Of a stretch of 64,000 nt of DNA, positions 51,284 through 60,442 are shown one piece after another. Positions within the stretch are counted from its first letter, which is position 1. Each line of letters starts with the position of its first letter. The translations under genes were made by a program, and so were the position numbers. Source of the DNA: Deltaproteobacteria bacterium (GTDB lineage: Bacteria; Myxococcota_A; UBA796; UBA2385). The stretch lies in the NCBI GenBank assembly GCA_016792625.1, contig JAEUKK010000139.1, positions 1 to 64,000 on the forward strand, read 5' to 3'. The notes under the pieces were generated by a model, which was given only the letters and a program-made list of their open reading frames with translations, was not told where the DNA came from and did not search any database.

Positions 51284-51470
51284 GGCAACTCCGCAGAGGC
51301 GCGAGGAGGGGGTGCCGACGCTGCGCGCGCCAGGGCCGGGCGGGCTAACGCGCGCCCGTCTGCGCCGGCTACTGAACAGCGCGGGTTGACCGCACAGCGC
51401 GCGCCCTCAGGCCCGCGGCTCGGGGCGCTGGCGACGGGTGACGGTCAGGTTACGACCGGCTCGGGGGCAG

Positions 51471-51989
51471 ATGCCAAAGCGGATCCGCAAGGGCTTGGAG
51501 GACGAGCTGCGCGGGGCGGGCGGTGCGGCGCTGCACGAGGGGCCGCTCGAGGCCATGTGGGACTGGCCCGAGCCGACGGTCCCCGCGGCCGACCTGCGCG
51601 CCTTGGCCGGGGGCACCTTCGGCGGGCTCGGCGCCCAGGCTGCGGTCTGGGCGGCGACCTCTGCGGTCGGCGCGCCCGGACTCACCTTGCCCCTGCTCAG
51701 TTTTGGGCTGGGCGCGGGCTTGGGCCTCTGGGCCGCCGGGCGGGGGCGCCCTTGGTCGGCGGCCCGCGCACGTTGGCTCGCGCTGCGCCTCGCGGGCGTC
51801 GAAGCCGCGGCGGGCGCGGGGGCTGGCGCGCTCCTTGACGGGCTGGCCGCGGCCCTCGCGCTTGGGGCCCTCGGGCTGGTCGCGGGCGGGCTGGTCGCGA
51901 GCTGCGCGGTCGGCGCCGCTTGGCATGTCTGCGATCCCGCCGGCTCGGCGCGCGCCGGGGGGCGGCCCGCGCGGTGGCGTCGCCGCTGA
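51471..51989 (+). CDS. Small Ala/Gly-rich membrane protein, unknown
   Basis: 172 residues from ATG 51471; the frame is open to a GTG at 51438. A short polar N-terminus (MPKRIRKGLEDELRGAG) precedes hydrophobic stretches at about 48-90 and 108-155 that could form three or four membrane helices, and a basic C-terminus (ARAGGRPARWRRR). No family is recognised. GGGGG lies near the ATG. It is divergent from the lipid operon. Confidence 0.5.
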   Translation: MPKRIRKGLEDELRGAGGAALHEGPLEAMWDWPEPTVPAADLRALAGGTFGGLGAQAAVWAATSAVGAPGLTLPLLSFGLGAGLGLWAAGRGRPWSAARARWLALRLAGVEAAAGAGAGALLDGLAAALALGALGLVAGGLVASCAVGAAWHVCDPAGSARAGGRPARWRRR

Positions 51990-52011
51990 GCCCCGAGCGC
52001 GCCGCAGCGGC

Positions 52012-53316
52012 TCAGGGCTGGACGCCGATGGCCCCCGGGATCTGGTCGATGCCGCCCCCGAAGCTGGTGAGGCCCAGGTCGACCACCTCGCCGTCGCCCA
52101 CAAAACGCAGGCGCCGTAGGCCCTCGACCTCGACCAGCAGCACGAGCCCGTCGGACGGCCCGCCGCGGACGACGACCGCGTCTGCAGGCAAGGACGGCCC
52201 GCGGCCGACCCAGGTGGGGCTGCCCGCGGCCTCGAGCGGCGCGTCGTCGTCATCGGTCACGCGGAAAACGAAGGCGGAGTCGCCATAGCCGCTCGAGACC
52301 AAGATGGCGTCGCCAAAGGGGGACGCAGCGACGGACACCGGATCTTCGACCGGGACCGGCGCGCCGGGGATCATCTCGTCGCCCCGCAGGGTCACCGGGC
52401 CCAGCCGGTTGGACGCCGAAGAGAACAGGTTGTTGTCGGCGAGCACCGCGAGCAGGCCGCCGTTGGCCGGAAGGGCCGCGAGATCACTGACGATGGCGTC
52501 GTCGTCGCCAAAGGGGTCGGTTGAGGTCAGCGCCGTGCGGTCGGTGAGCTGCACGAGGCTCAGCTCGTCGGCGGCAGGGCCCCCAGCCACCAGCCGACCG
52601 GCGACCAACGCGCGGTCGGGGGCGATGTGCACCATCGCGTTGGCGTTCTTGGTGACGAAGGTCTCGTCGCTGCGGGTGAGGGCGCCCGTCTCGCAGTCGA
52701 TGTCGACCGCGAAGGCCCCGCCGCCGGACTCGGGCCAGCTCTCGTTCACCAGCCAGGCCCGCTCGCCGCTGGGGTGCACGCTGAGGGTGCCCGCGTAGAT
52801 ATCGTCATCCCACCCTTCGTCGATAACGCGCACTACGCCATCTTCGTCGATTCCAAACACGACGACCGTGCCGTCGGACTGGGCGGCGAGCGCGAGGCTG
52901 CCGTCGGGGGTGAAGTGCACGCGGCCCGCGGTGGCCCGCCCGGCGGTCAGGCGCTCCCCGGTGTCGGTCAAGCTGCCGTCGCGGCCGAGGCGCCAGATCG
53001 CCCACTGGTTCGCCGGGCTCCCGTCGTCGGCGTAGGGCAGCGCGACGATGACGACGCGGTCTCGGTCGGGATCGGGCGGCGTTGCGCGGCAGCCCACCGC
53101 GGTCCCGCCGTCGCCCCCGTCACCGGTGCCCCCATCACCGCTGTCGTCTTTGCCATCGTCGCCGCCGGAGCCGTCGTCGCCGGCCCCGTCTGCCCCGTCA
53201 CCCCCATCTGCGGCGCCGTCCGCGCTGCCGTCATCGGCGCCATCGGACTTTTCGGCGGTGGAGCAGGCCCACAACAAGGTGAGCAACAGGAGGGCGAACG
53301 GGCGCGGGGTGTGCAT
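52012..53316 (-). CDS. Beta-propeller-like lipoprotein with Gly/Asp tether
   Basis: 434 residues. Lipobox LWAC (Cys18) is followed by about 55 residues of DGG/GADG repeats. From about 85 the chain shows repeated beta-blade-like units (VHFTPDGSLALAAQSDGTVVVFG, LSVHPSGERAWLVNES, VAASPFGDAILVSSGYGDSAFVF), resembling lactonase/YncE-like seven-bladed propellers. No catalytic residue can be assigned. An outer-membrane or surface location is likely. It converges with the small membrane protein, separated by 22 bp, and appears to be a single-gene unit. Confidence 0.65.
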   Translation of the reverse strand: MHTPRPFALLLLTLLWACSTAEKSDGADDGSADGAADGGDGADGAGDDGSGGDDGKDDSGDGGTGDGGDGGTAVGCRATPPDPDRDRVVIVALPYADDGSPANQWAIWRLGRDGSLTDTGERLTAGRATAGRVHFTPDGSLALAAQSDGTVVVFGIDEDGVVRVIDEGWDDDIYAGTLSVHPSGERAWLVNESWPESGGGAFAVDIDCETGALTRSDETFVTKNANAMVHIAPDRALVAGRLVAGGPAADELSLVQLTDRTALTSTDPFGDDDAIVSDLAALPANGGLLAVLADNNLFSSASNRLGPVTLRGDEMIPGAPVPVEDPVSVAASPFGDAILVSSGYGDSAFVFRVTDDDDAPLEAAGSPTWVGRGPSLPADAVVVRGGPSDGLVLLVEVEGLRRLRFVGDGEVVDLGLTSFGGGIDQIPGAIGVQP

Positions 53317-53352
53317 GGGGGGCTCCGGGGGGCGAGAGGGGAGGGGATGGGC

Positions 53353-54945
53353 TCAAGTGGGGAGCTGGGGGCCTGCGCGGGCGGCGCCGGACCGGCCGCG
53401 GGGCGGTCCGGTGAGCGCCCGTGGGGCGAGGCCGTCGCCGACCCTGCCGAGGGAGAGCCGCAGCCGCATCGCATCGGCCACCCCGAGCCCAGGTGCGGCA
53501 GGGCGCGTGGGGCGCGGCGTGCCCGTCGGGAGCGGGCGCTGCCGCGGGGGGCTGCGCACCGCCACCGGCGCGAGGATGTGCTGCCGCATGGCGGCCGTCA
53601 CCGCCTGCGGAGAGGTCCCCGTGCGCGCTAGCGCGAGGACAGCGGCGCAGAGCAGGAGCCGGGCCGGCGCGGGCGGAGGGGCCGGGCCGAGGAGCTGGTC
53701 GGCGAGGCGGCGCGCGCGGGCCTGGAGCGCTGGGGTCAGCGCGAAGCCGGGGATGTCGGCCAGCCGGAGGCCCCCCAGGCACTGCAGGTGCGCGTCACGC
53801 ATCGCCACCACCCCCGGGCCGAGGAGCTCGAGGATTAGGCCCGCGGGGAGCGCGACCCAGCCGCCGGACTGGGTGGGCAGCAGCAGGGCGGTGGGCAAAG
53901 CTTCCGGATCGGCTTCATCGGGATTGGCCTCGGGCGCGGCGAAGCCGTGCATCACGCACCAGCGGGCGCGGGCCTCGGCCGCCTCGACCGAGAAGCCTGC
54001 GGCTTCGAGGGCCTCGGCTGTCGCGAGCACGCGGAGGTGGGCTGGCGCGACGCCGGGGGCCGCGCGGAGCGCATCGCGGGGGCTCGACGGGGTGGCCAGC
54101 GCGGCCATGAGGCCCTCGAGGCCGGCAGGCCCGAGCAGCGTGGCGGCGACCAGGTCGGCCCAGAGGCCCCCACGCCAGCCGGCTGCCAAGCTGAAGAGAG
54201 CCTGCAGCGCGATGCTGTCGCCTGAGGGGAGGCTTGGGCGGGCCGCACCCCAGCCGCTCGCGGCGCCGAGCTCGAGGCCCAGCGCGGGGCTCGCCCAGAG
54301 CCAGCGTTGCGCCAAAGCGCGCGCGACATGCACGCCGTGGAGGGGATCGAGGCCAATCGGCGCGGGGAGGAGCAGCGCCGGCGCCTGCGGGGGGATCCAC
54401 GCACGGAGGGCGGCCACCTCGGTCGGGATCGCGGGCAGCCCCAAGGCGGGGCTCGCCGGCTGCGGCCAGCCCCCCGCCTCTGCAGCGGCGCCCACCGGCC
54501 CCCACATGTCATCATAGAGGGCCTCAGACCAGCGCATCGCCTCGTCGACCTCGGGTGCGGAGCGCGCGGCGAGGTGCAGGCAGAGGGCCCGGGCCCCCGC
54601 TGCGGCGACCGGCGGCGCGGCGATGGGCAGCCCGCCCTCGCCGGGCTGCGCGAGGGTGGCGGCGAGCGGGGCCCCGCGCGGGCCGAGCGCCGCGGCGGCC
54701 GACCGCGCCCCGTCGATCAGGCCGCGGAGGGTGGCCTCATCGAGCGCAGGCTCGGCCGGGCGGGCGCTGGTCGGCTGTGCCTCGGCCGTCTTCGCGCCCG
54801 CTCCCGAGGGGGGCCCGCCGGCGGGTGTACGCCCGGGGGCAGGCGGCGCGCTCGATCGGCGCCGGAGGGCCGCGAGCAGCTTTGGGATCAAGGCCCAGAG
54901 CAGCGCGGCGGCGAGCGTGGTGACGTGAACGGGCAGCTCATCCAC
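53353..54945 (-). CDS. Unknown Ala/Leu-rich protein with N-terminal membrane helix
   Basis: 530 residues from the GTG at 54945, chosen because GGAGGT lies 6 bp upstream; a longer frame overlaps the upstream genes. An N-terminal hydrophobic helix (about 8-25: VTTLAAALLWALIPKLLAAL) anchors a mostly helical soluble part with no recognisable motif. Short hydrophobic patches such as VALPAGLILELLGPGVVAM occur, and the last 70 residues are Pro/Arg-rich. It lies downstream of floA on the same strand, overlapping a doubtful small ORF by 8 bp, and may belong to the membrane-microdomain operon. Function unknown. Confidence 0.6.
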   Translation of the reverse strand: MDELPVHVTTLAAALLWALIPKLLAALRRRSSAPPAPGRTPAGGPPSGAGAKTAEAQPTSARPAEPALDEATLRGLIDGARSAAAALGPRGAPLAATLAQPGEGGLPIAAPPVAAAGARALCLHLAARSAPEVDEAMRWSEALYDDMWGPVGAAAEAGGWPQPASPALGLPAIPTEVAALRAWIPPQAPALLLPAPIGLDPLHGVHVARALAQRWLWASPALGLELGAASGWGAARPSLPSGDSIALQALFSLAAGWRGGLWADLVAATLLGPAGLEGLMAALATPSSPRDALRAAPGVAPAHLRVLATAEALEAAGFSVEAAEARARWCVMHGFAAPEANPDEADPEALPTALLLPTQSGGWVALPAGLILELLGPGVVAMRDAHLQCLGGLRLADIPGFALTPALQARARRLADQLLGPAPPPAPARLLLCAAVLALARTGTSPQAVTAAMRQHILAPVAVRSPPRQRPLPTGTPRPTRPAAPGLGVADAMRLRLSLGRVGDGLAPRALTGPPRGRSGAARAGPQLPT

Positions 54946-55126
54946 GGGGGACCTCCGCGGGCGCGCGCGGCGGCTCGGCCGGCCCGCCGTCGGGCGCCGC
55001 TGGGCGGATGGGGGGCCGCGCGGGACCCAGCGGGTGCGGCGCACGTGCGCGCGGCGGGCCGAGCGCCTCGGCGAGCACCCAGCGGCGCGCGCCGGCCGAC
55101 AGCCCGGGACCAAAGGCCACGGGCAC
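54938..55126 (-). CDS. Possible small Pro/Ala-rich ORF after floA
   Basis: 62 residues. The GTG follows immediately on the floA stop and the ORF overlaps the next gene by 8 bp. The product (MPVAFGPGLSAGARRWVLAE at the start, then Pro/Arg-rich) has no motif. Tight packing supports it; short length and compositional bias argue against it. Confidence 0.3.
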   Translation of the reverse strand: MPVAFGPGLSAGARRWVLAEALGPPRARAPHPLGPARPPIRPAAPDGGPAEPPRAPAEVPRG

Positions 55127-56098
55127 TCAGCCCTCCCGCTCGGCCGGCGCGGCGGCGCCCAGCTTGTGGCGCATCTCGGTGTCGGCCACCACGTTCTTCA
55201 TGTTGTAGTAGTCCATCGCTCCGAGGTGACCCGAGCGCAGCGCTTCGGCCAAGGCCAGCGGCACGGCGGCTTCGGCCTCTTGCACCTTGGCGAGCGCCTC
55301 TTGGTAGCGGGCGCGGTTCTCCTGCTCCAGCGCGACGGCCATGGCCCGACGCCCCTCGGCCTGGGCCTGGGCGATGTTCTTGTCGGCCTCGGCCTGCTCC
55401 ATCTGCAGCTTGGCCCCGATGTTCGCCCCCACGTCGACATCGGCGATGTCGATCGACAAGATCTCAAACGCGGTGCCTGCGTCGAGGCCCTTGCTCATGA
55501 CCATCTTGCTGATCTTGTCAGGGTTCTCGAGCACTTCGCGGTGGCTGCGGCTGCTGCCAATGGTGGTGACGATGCCCTCGCCGACCCGGGCCAGGATGGT
55601 CTCTTCACCGGCGCCGCCGACCAGCCGGGCGATGTTGGCCCGCAAGGTGATGCGGGAGATCGCGACCAGCTGGATGCCGTCGCCCGCCATGGCCGCGACC
55701 CGCGGCGTGCTGATCACCTTGGGGTTGACCGACATGCGGACGGCCTCGAGCACGTCGCGCCCAGCGAGGTCGATGGCCGCGGCGCGATCGAAGCCGAGGT
55801 TGATGCCCGCTTTGTCGGCGGAGATCAGCGCGTTGACCACGTGGCTGACGTTGCCCCCGGCGAGGAAGTGCGCCTCGAGCGCCGCGCTGTCGACGTTGAG
55901 GTTGGCCTTCACGGCGCTGATCCGCGCGTTGACGATGGTCTGGGGTGGGACGCGGCGCAGCCGCATCCCCACCAGCTGCAGGATGCCGACGCTCGCGCCT
56001 GACGCGGTGGCCGCGATCCAGAGCCCGACGGGCACGAAGTACAAGAACGAGAAGAAAGCCAGCAGGGCCAGCACGCTGAGCACGACGGCGGTGGGCAT
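55127..56098 (-). CDS. floA: Flotillin-like protein FloA (SPFH family)
   Basis: 323 residues. An N-terminal membrane insertion segment (about 5-40) precedes an SPFH domain (VNARISAVKANLNVD, GGNVSHVVNALISADKAG, VRMSVNPKVISTP, VAISRITLRANIARLVGGAG) and a coiled-coil region rich in AQAEGRRAMAVA with Glu/Ala repeats. This is the UPF0365/FloA group, which organises membrane microdomains. It lies just downstream of nfeD, the classic partner arrangement. GGAG lies upstream of the ATG. Length and composition are typical. Confidence 0.92.
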   Translation of the reverse strand: MPTAVVLSVLALLAFFSFLYFVPVGLWIAATASGASVGILQLVGMRLRRVPPQTIVNARISAVKANLNVDSAALEAHFLAGGNVSHVVNALISADKAGINLGFDRAAAIDLAGRDVLEAVRMSVNPKVISTPRVAAMAGDGIQLVAISRITLRANIARLVGGAGEETILARVGEGIVTTIGSSRSHREVLENPDKISKMVMSKGLDAGTAFEILSIDIADVDVGANIGAKLQMEQAEADKNIAQAQAEGRRAMAVALEQENRARYQEALAKVQEAEAAVPLALAEALRSGHLGAMDYYNMKNVVADTEMRHKLGAAAPAEREG

Positions 56099-56133
56099 GA
56101 GGGGCTCCAGGGGGTGGTGGGCCGCGGCGCGGC

Positions 56134-57567
56134 TCAGCGGGGCAGGGCGTCGACGACCACGCGGGTGCCTTCGACGAAGATGACGACCACAAGAGTGTTC
56201 TGGTCGATGTAGGTGCGCTGGCTGACCACGTCGACCACCTCGGTCGGGCTAGCCCCAGGGGGGCCGAGCCGGGCGTGGCCGCTGAGGCGCAGGTCGGTCA
56301 GCGCGACGCCCTGCCAACCCACCAAGTGGGAGAGGTCAGGGGTCGGCGGCGGCGTGACGGGCGCGGGCCCGGCCGCGGTGCCGTCGATGCGCCGGTCGAG
56401 CACCATCCAGCGGGGCAGGCGCCCCCTGGGCAGCACCAGCGCGGCCAACATCAGCGCGGTGGCGGCCGCGCCCATGCTGAGAACGACGATCTGGAGGCCC
56501 TCAACCACTAGGCCCACCGACCAAGCCTCAGCCGGCGGCAGCGCGGTCATGGACAGCGCGAGGCCCGCGCCGAGGCTGAGCAGGCCCAGCACACCGACCA
56601 CGCCGAAGCCTGGGGTCACGAACAGCTCGATCCCGAGCAGGATGCCGCCAAGGCCGAAGAGCAAGACCTCTTCCCAGCCGACCAGATCAGCGGCCACGTG
56701 GCCCATCAAGAAGGCGCCGAGGCAGCCTGCGCCGACCGCGCCGGGCAGGCCCAAGCCCGGGTGGTAGAGCTCAAGGGCTAGCCCGAGCAGGCCGAGCGAT
56801 AGCAGCGCGCCCGAGACCGCGGGCTCGGTCAGCAGGCGGGCCAGCCGTTCGCCCCAGGTCAGCGCCGGGGTGTGGACCTGCGCGTCGGGCGCGCCGATCG
56901 CCGCCAGCACGGCCGCTTGGTCGTCGACCGTGCCGTCACTGAGGCCCAGCGTCTGCGCTTCTGCTGCCGTGACCGTGAGCAGCTTGCCGGCGGCGATCAC
57001 CCCCTCGATCTCGACGTCGCGGTCGGCCATGGCCTCGGCGAGGCGCGCCGGGCGGCCGGTCGCCTCGGCCGTCGCCCGCAGCTCGGCGCGCATGTAGGAG
57101 ATCATCTTCTCGTCGGCGGCGTCGATCTCGCCCCCCGCGTCGTGCACGGGGGTGGCCGCGCCCATGGACGCGCCCGGGGCCATGTAGAGCGCGTCGCCGG
57201 CGAGGCTGATCAACGCGCCGGCGCTGATCGCCCGGCGAGACACGAAGACGACCACAGGCACGTCGGTCTCGAGCAGCGCGTCACGGATCTGGGTCGCGGC
57301 GTCGACCCGGCCGCCGAAGGTGTCGACATCGACGAGGATGGCGTCAGCGCCGCTGGCCTCAGCCTCGGCCACCGCGCGCCGGACGAAGGGAGCGAGCCCG
57401 AGCTCGACCGTGCCGCTGATCGGCACCCGGTGGATCTGCGCCGGGCCTGGGCCGGGCGCGAGCCGCACGCCCCCACGAGCAGGCCCCGATAGCGCCAAAA
57501 CACAGAGCAGCAGGCCAACCAGCGCGATGGGAAGCCGAAGGAGCAGGGGACGCGGCGCAGGGCGCAC
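56134..57567 (-). CDS. nfeD: NfeD family membrane serine protease-like protein
   Basis: 477 residues from the GTG at 57567 with GGAGGT upstream; the frame is open further but lacks a ribosome site. After a signal segment comes a ClpP-class protease domain: VDTFGGRVDAATQIRD, VSRRAISAGALISLAGDA with the candidate nucleophile Ser115, APGASMGAATPV, and Lys154 as candidate partner, spaced like the Ser/Lys dyad of archaeal stomatin-specific NfeD proteases. Then four or five membrane helices (about 255-390) and a C-terminal OB-like NfeD domain (about 415-477: LVGWQGVALTDLRLSG, YIDQNTLVVVI). It works with the downstream flotillin in membrane quality control. Confidence 0.9.
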   Translation of the reverse strand: MRPAPRPLLLRLPIALVGLLLCVLALSGPARGGVRLAPGPGPAQIHRVPISGTVELGLAPFVRRAVAEAEASGADAILVDVDTFGGRVDAATQIRDALLETDVPVVVFVSRRAISAGALISLAGDALYMAPGASMGAATPVHDAGGEIDAADEKMISYMRAELRATAEATGRPARLAEAMADRDVEIEGVIAAGKLLTVTAAEAQTLGLSDGTVDDQAAVLAAIGAPDAQVHTPALTWGERLARLLTEPAVSGALLSLGLLGLALELYHPGLGLPGAVGAGCLGAFLMGHVAADLVGWEEVLLFGLGGILLGIELFVTPGFGVVGVLGLLSLGAGLALSMTALPPAEAWSVGLVVEGLQIVVLSMGAAATALMLAALVLPRGRLPRWMVLDRRIDGTAAGPAPVTPPPTPDLSHLVGWQGVALTDLRLSGHARLGPPGASPTEVVDVVSQRTYIDQNTLVVVIFVEGTRVVVDALPR

Positions 57568-57640
57568 GGGGACCTCCAGGGCGGGCTGGCACTGTATCCA
57601 GGTCGGAGTCGATGTCGCGGACCCATTCTGTCCGATGTGC

Positions 57641-57666
57641 AAAAAATCCGCCGTAAGACACCCGGA
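57641..57666 (-). terminator. Weak terminator with T6 tract
   Basis: Reading the minus strand after the lipoprotein stop, TCCG pairs with CGGA around a 12 nt loop and is followed by six T (A6 at 57641-57646 on the plus strand), a striking AT run in this GC-rich DNA. The stem is short, so this may instead be part of the nfeD promoter region. Confidence 0.3.
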
Positions 57667-57673
57667 CGCATCC

Positions 57674-58810
57674 TCAGGTGCAGCGCGCCGACAGCCCCGG
57701 GTGCAGCCGCGTGGCTGGCGCGGGGCCGACCTCGGCGGTCCAGAGCTCGACCGCCGCGACCCCTCCGCTCATCGCTGGGGGCACCTGCGCGCCCCAGGCC
57801 CAAGCGGTGTTGGGCTCTCCGCTGCCGCCTGCCCGGGCGAGGGTCGCCTCACCGAGCGCGGCGTCCAAGGTGGTGATCGGTCGGCCGGCGGCGTCCAGCG
57901 CGCGGGCGAAGACCCAGGCGGGCGCGCCGGGGTTGACCCGCCCCTCGATTCGCAGGGCGCCGGTGGCGTCTTTCGTGCAGATCAACGTCGGGACCGTGAT
58001 CTTGGGCTCGCCGCCGGGGAGCGTGGCCAGCGCCGCCCGCTGCGGGTTCTCGCGGCGCAGCGCCATGTCGAGGCTGCCCAGGCGGGCTTGCAGATCACCG
58101 AGGGCGGCGGCGGTCTGGGCCATGTCGAGCTTCGGCGCCACCTCGTGCAGCTCCACGCTGAGGCCTGGGCCGTCAATGGTCAGGGCGGCGCTCTGCCAGC
58201 CGGCGAAGGGCGCGGCGTCGAGCTGCACCGCCGCGACCTTCAGATCCCGCTGCTCGGGGCTGTTGTGCGAGACCAGCGGGCTGGTCGACCAGGGGTGATC
58301 GGCCGGCCGCGCGCCGAAGCGCAGGCAGGTCCGCCACAGGCGCGTGGGGGCGCCACCCGTCGGGCTCGGCGCGCCCACATAGGCGCCGGGGCCCGCCGTC
58401 TCGTCGCGGCCAGGCAGGCGACAGGCCAGCGCCTGGCCGCCCGCGAGGCGCACCCTCCACCGGGGGTCGAAGGTCAAGGACCGCAGAAGATCATCGGGTT
58501 GGACGGTCTGTAGGGCCCCGAGCACCGGCTGGTCGGTGGATAGGGTGAACACCATTCGGGCGCGGGCGAGCCGCTCGATGTCCAGCCCGGCAGGGTCACC
58601 GGCGATCGGCGGCGCGCCTGGGCTGTCCTCCTCCCGGGTGGCTGCGGAGGCGGCGATGACCGGGCTCGGGGGAGGTCCAGGCTCGAGGGTCGCGACCACC
58701 AGGGCCGTCCCCGCGGCCGGGAGCCCCGCGGCGGGCGCCGGTGTCGGCGGCGCTTCCTTGGGGCAGCCGCTGAGCGCGACGCAGAGCAGGAGCGGTCGGA
58801 GCTGCATCAT
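57674..58810 (-). CDS. Lipoprotein of unknown function
   Basis: 378 residues, MM start with CGAGGGG upstream. Lipobox LSGC (Cys16), then a Pro/Ala linker. The mature part is soluble with two or three cysteine pairs (for example LWRTCLRFGARPADHPW and TLICTKDATGALRIEGRV) and a C-terminal part with beta-strand character (PAWVFARALDAAGRPITTLDAAL). I recognise no family. It lies upstream of nfeD on the same strand with a 106 bp gap containing the candidate terminator. Confidence 0.6.
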   Translation of the reverse strand: MMQLRPLLLCVALSGCPKEAPPTPAPAAGLPAAGTALVVATLEPGPPPSPVIAASAATREEDSPGAPPIAGDPAGLDIERLARARMVFTLSTDQPVLGALQTVQPDDLLRSLTFDPRWRVRLAGGQALACRLPGRDETAGPGAYVGAPSPTGGAPTRLWRTCLRFGARPADHPWSTSPLVSHNSPEQRDLKVAAVQLDAAPFAGWQSAALTIDGPGLSVELHEVAPKLDMAQTAAALGDLQARLGSLDMALRRENPQRAALATLPGGEPKITVPTLICTKDATGALRIEGRVNPGAPAWVFARALDAAGRPITTLDAALGEATLARAGGSGEPNTAWAWGAQVPPAMSGGVAAVELWTAEVGPAPATRLHPGLSARCT

Positions 58811-58890
58811 CCCCTCGGAACGAGCGGTGTTGTCGGTAGAGGGCCCGTTCTGCCTGCGCCCCGGAAGGCCGGGCCGCTGCGGTGCAGCGC

Positions 58891-59226
58891 TCAGAGCCGT
58901 GGGTCGCGGAGCAGGCGCAGGCTGGACTGCAAGCTCAGGCAGCGGTGGATCAGCTCGCGGTCGTTGGTCCGTGATGCGGCGGCGAGGCCGGCGTCGGCGC
59001 GGGCCTGGGCCGCGTCCAGCGCGTCGGCGGCGCAGTCCAGCTGGGCGAGCAGCACCAGGGCCAGCGCGTGCGCGGCGGGCTCATCAAGCCGGCGGGCCGC
59101 GTCCTCCAGCTCGGTCAACAGCGCGCGCGCGGCGTCATTTTGGCCCTGCTCCAGCAGGGCGAGGGCCGCGGCGAGGCCCGGCTGCAGGGCCGCGGGGGCC
59201 TCGGTCCGGGTGCGGGTGTCGTCCAT
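58891..59226 (-). CDS. Small helical TPR-like protein
   Basis: 111 residues, GAGGAG upstream of the ATG. Two or three amphipathic helical hairpins (GLAAALALLEQGQNDAARAL, AAHALALVLLAQLDCAADAL, AQARADAGLAAASRTNDREL) have the spacing of tetratricopeptide repeats. No signal peptide. Probably a cytoplasmic protein-interaction module; the partner is unknown. Confidence 0.55.
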   Translation of the reverse strand: MDDTRTRTEAPAALQPGLAAALALLEQGQNDAARALLTELEDAARRLDEPAAHALALVLLAQLDCAADALDAAQARADAGLAAASRTNDRELIHRCLSLQSSLRLLRDPRL

Positions 59227-59265
59227 CGGTGCTCCTCGGCGGTGCGCCCCGCCCTCGGCCCGGGT

Positions 59266-60249
59266 TCAGTCCGCCGCGAGGCGCAGATCCACGTAGACCG
59301 GGCGGTGATCCGAGATGTTGGGCACGCCCCGGTAGCCCTCGCTGTAGCTGCTCCAAGGCTCGGTCTGGTCGTGGAGGATGATCCCGAAACCTTCGGGGTC
59401 GTCGGCGTCCGGCCAGCGCTCCGCCAAGGGGGGCGAGAGCGCGATGTGGTCGATGAGCGAGGCGTAGGGGATGTAGCTGACCCCCGTGGTCTGTCGGCTG
59501 GCGAAGCGCAGGCCGGCCGCGCCCTCGAGGGCGTCGAGGCTCGGGACACTTGGGTTGATGCCCTCGAAGCTGTCGTTGAAGTCACCGAGGACGATGTGCT
59601 GGTCGGCTAGGTCGGACGACTCCTCATCGGGGAGGGTGGCCTCGAGCCAAACAGCGAGCTCCTCGACCTGGGCCTTGCGCATCCGGGCCTCAGAGGCGTC
59701 CTCGTAGGGGTTGTTGTGGACAACCACCAGGGTGAAGCCCAGCTCTCCATCGCGGTGCCGCAGCTCGGCGACCAGCGGGTCGCGCGCCGCGCCGCTGTTC
59801 GCATCGAGCGGGATCGCGCGGAGCTTGTCGAGCGCGAAGCGGTCATTGCGCCACGCGATCACGAGGTTCTGCGACCAGCCCGTGTCGCCGACCACCCAGC
59901 TCCAGGTCGAGGGCAGGCCCAGCAGCTCGATGGCCCGGTCGCCCTCGACCTCTTGGAGCCCCAGCACGTCAATCTGATTGTCGACGATCAAGCTGCGGAT
60001 CATGGCGTAGTCCGCTTCGAGCCGCGGCTGGAAGTCATCCCGCTCGGTGGCGCTTGTCGTGTAGTGGTCGGCGAGCCACTCGGCGTTGAAGCTGGCGATC
60101 CGCGCGGTGTTCGGCCCCTCGGCGGCGCCGGAGTCTGCGGCGTCGTCGTCGCCCCAGTCCGTCTTGGACGGCGGCGCACCGCGGCAAGCCGTCGCGAGAA
60201 GCAGGGGGATCAGCGCGCGCGCGGCGCTGGAAAGGTGGCGGGCGCGCAT
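59266..60249 (-). CDS. Secreted endonuclease/exonuclease/phosphatase-family lipoprotein
   Basis: 327 residues from the ATG at 60249 with GGAGG upstream. Lipobox ATAC (Cys22), short acidic linker, then a full EEP domain: IASFNAEWLAD, VLGLQEVEGDRA, FTLVVVHNNPYED, VLGDFNDSFEG, SLIDHIALSP and SDHRPVYVDL. All catalytic residues (Asn, Glu, Asp-Asn, Asp-His) are present, so it should be an active metal-dependent nuclease or phosphodiesterase on the cell envelope. It is a second EEP gene, distinct from the membrane-anchored one at 17.3 kb. Confidence 0.88.
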   Translation of the reverse strand: MRARHLSSAARALIPLLLATACRGAPPSKTDWGDDDAADSGAAEGPNTARIASFNAEWLADHYTTSATERDDFQPRLEADYAMIRSLIVDNQIDVLGLQEVEGDRAIELLGLPSTWSWVVGDTGWSQNLVIAWRNDRFALDKLRAIPLDANSGAARDPLVAELRHRDGELGFTLVVVHNNPYEDASEARMRKAQVEELAVWLEATLPDEESSDLADQHIVLGDFNDSFEGINPSVPSLDALEGAAGLRFASRQTTGVSYIPYASLIDHIALSPPLAERWPDADDPEGFGIILHDQTEPWSSYSEGYRGVPNISDHRPVYVDLRLAAD

Positions 60250-60358
60250 CAGGGCCTCCGGTGGCGCTGGGGGGCGCCCGTGCGGGGAAGATAGCCGCAG
60301 CGCCGCCTCCGCGCGCATTCGTGCGGCGTCATCACTCCGCAACCGCTCCAGTGACTCT

Positions 60359-60372
60359 TGGCACCCGGTGTC
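60359..60372 (+). promoter_or_regulatory. TGGCACCC-N-GTGTC element upstream of the MopE-repeat gene
   Basis: TGGCACCCGGTGTC repeats the core seen at 26822-26835 (TGGCACCCTGTGTC) upstream of the other secreted Ca-binding repeat gene, and in both cases a GTGAC copy lies a little upstream. It begins 84 bp before the ATG at 60443. Confidence 0.4.
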
Positions 60373-60442
60373 GGTGTAGGGTCTGGGCTGCGCGAGGCGG
60401 TGCAATTTGCCGCCGCGCCCACCGCCGGACCGAGGGCCCCCC

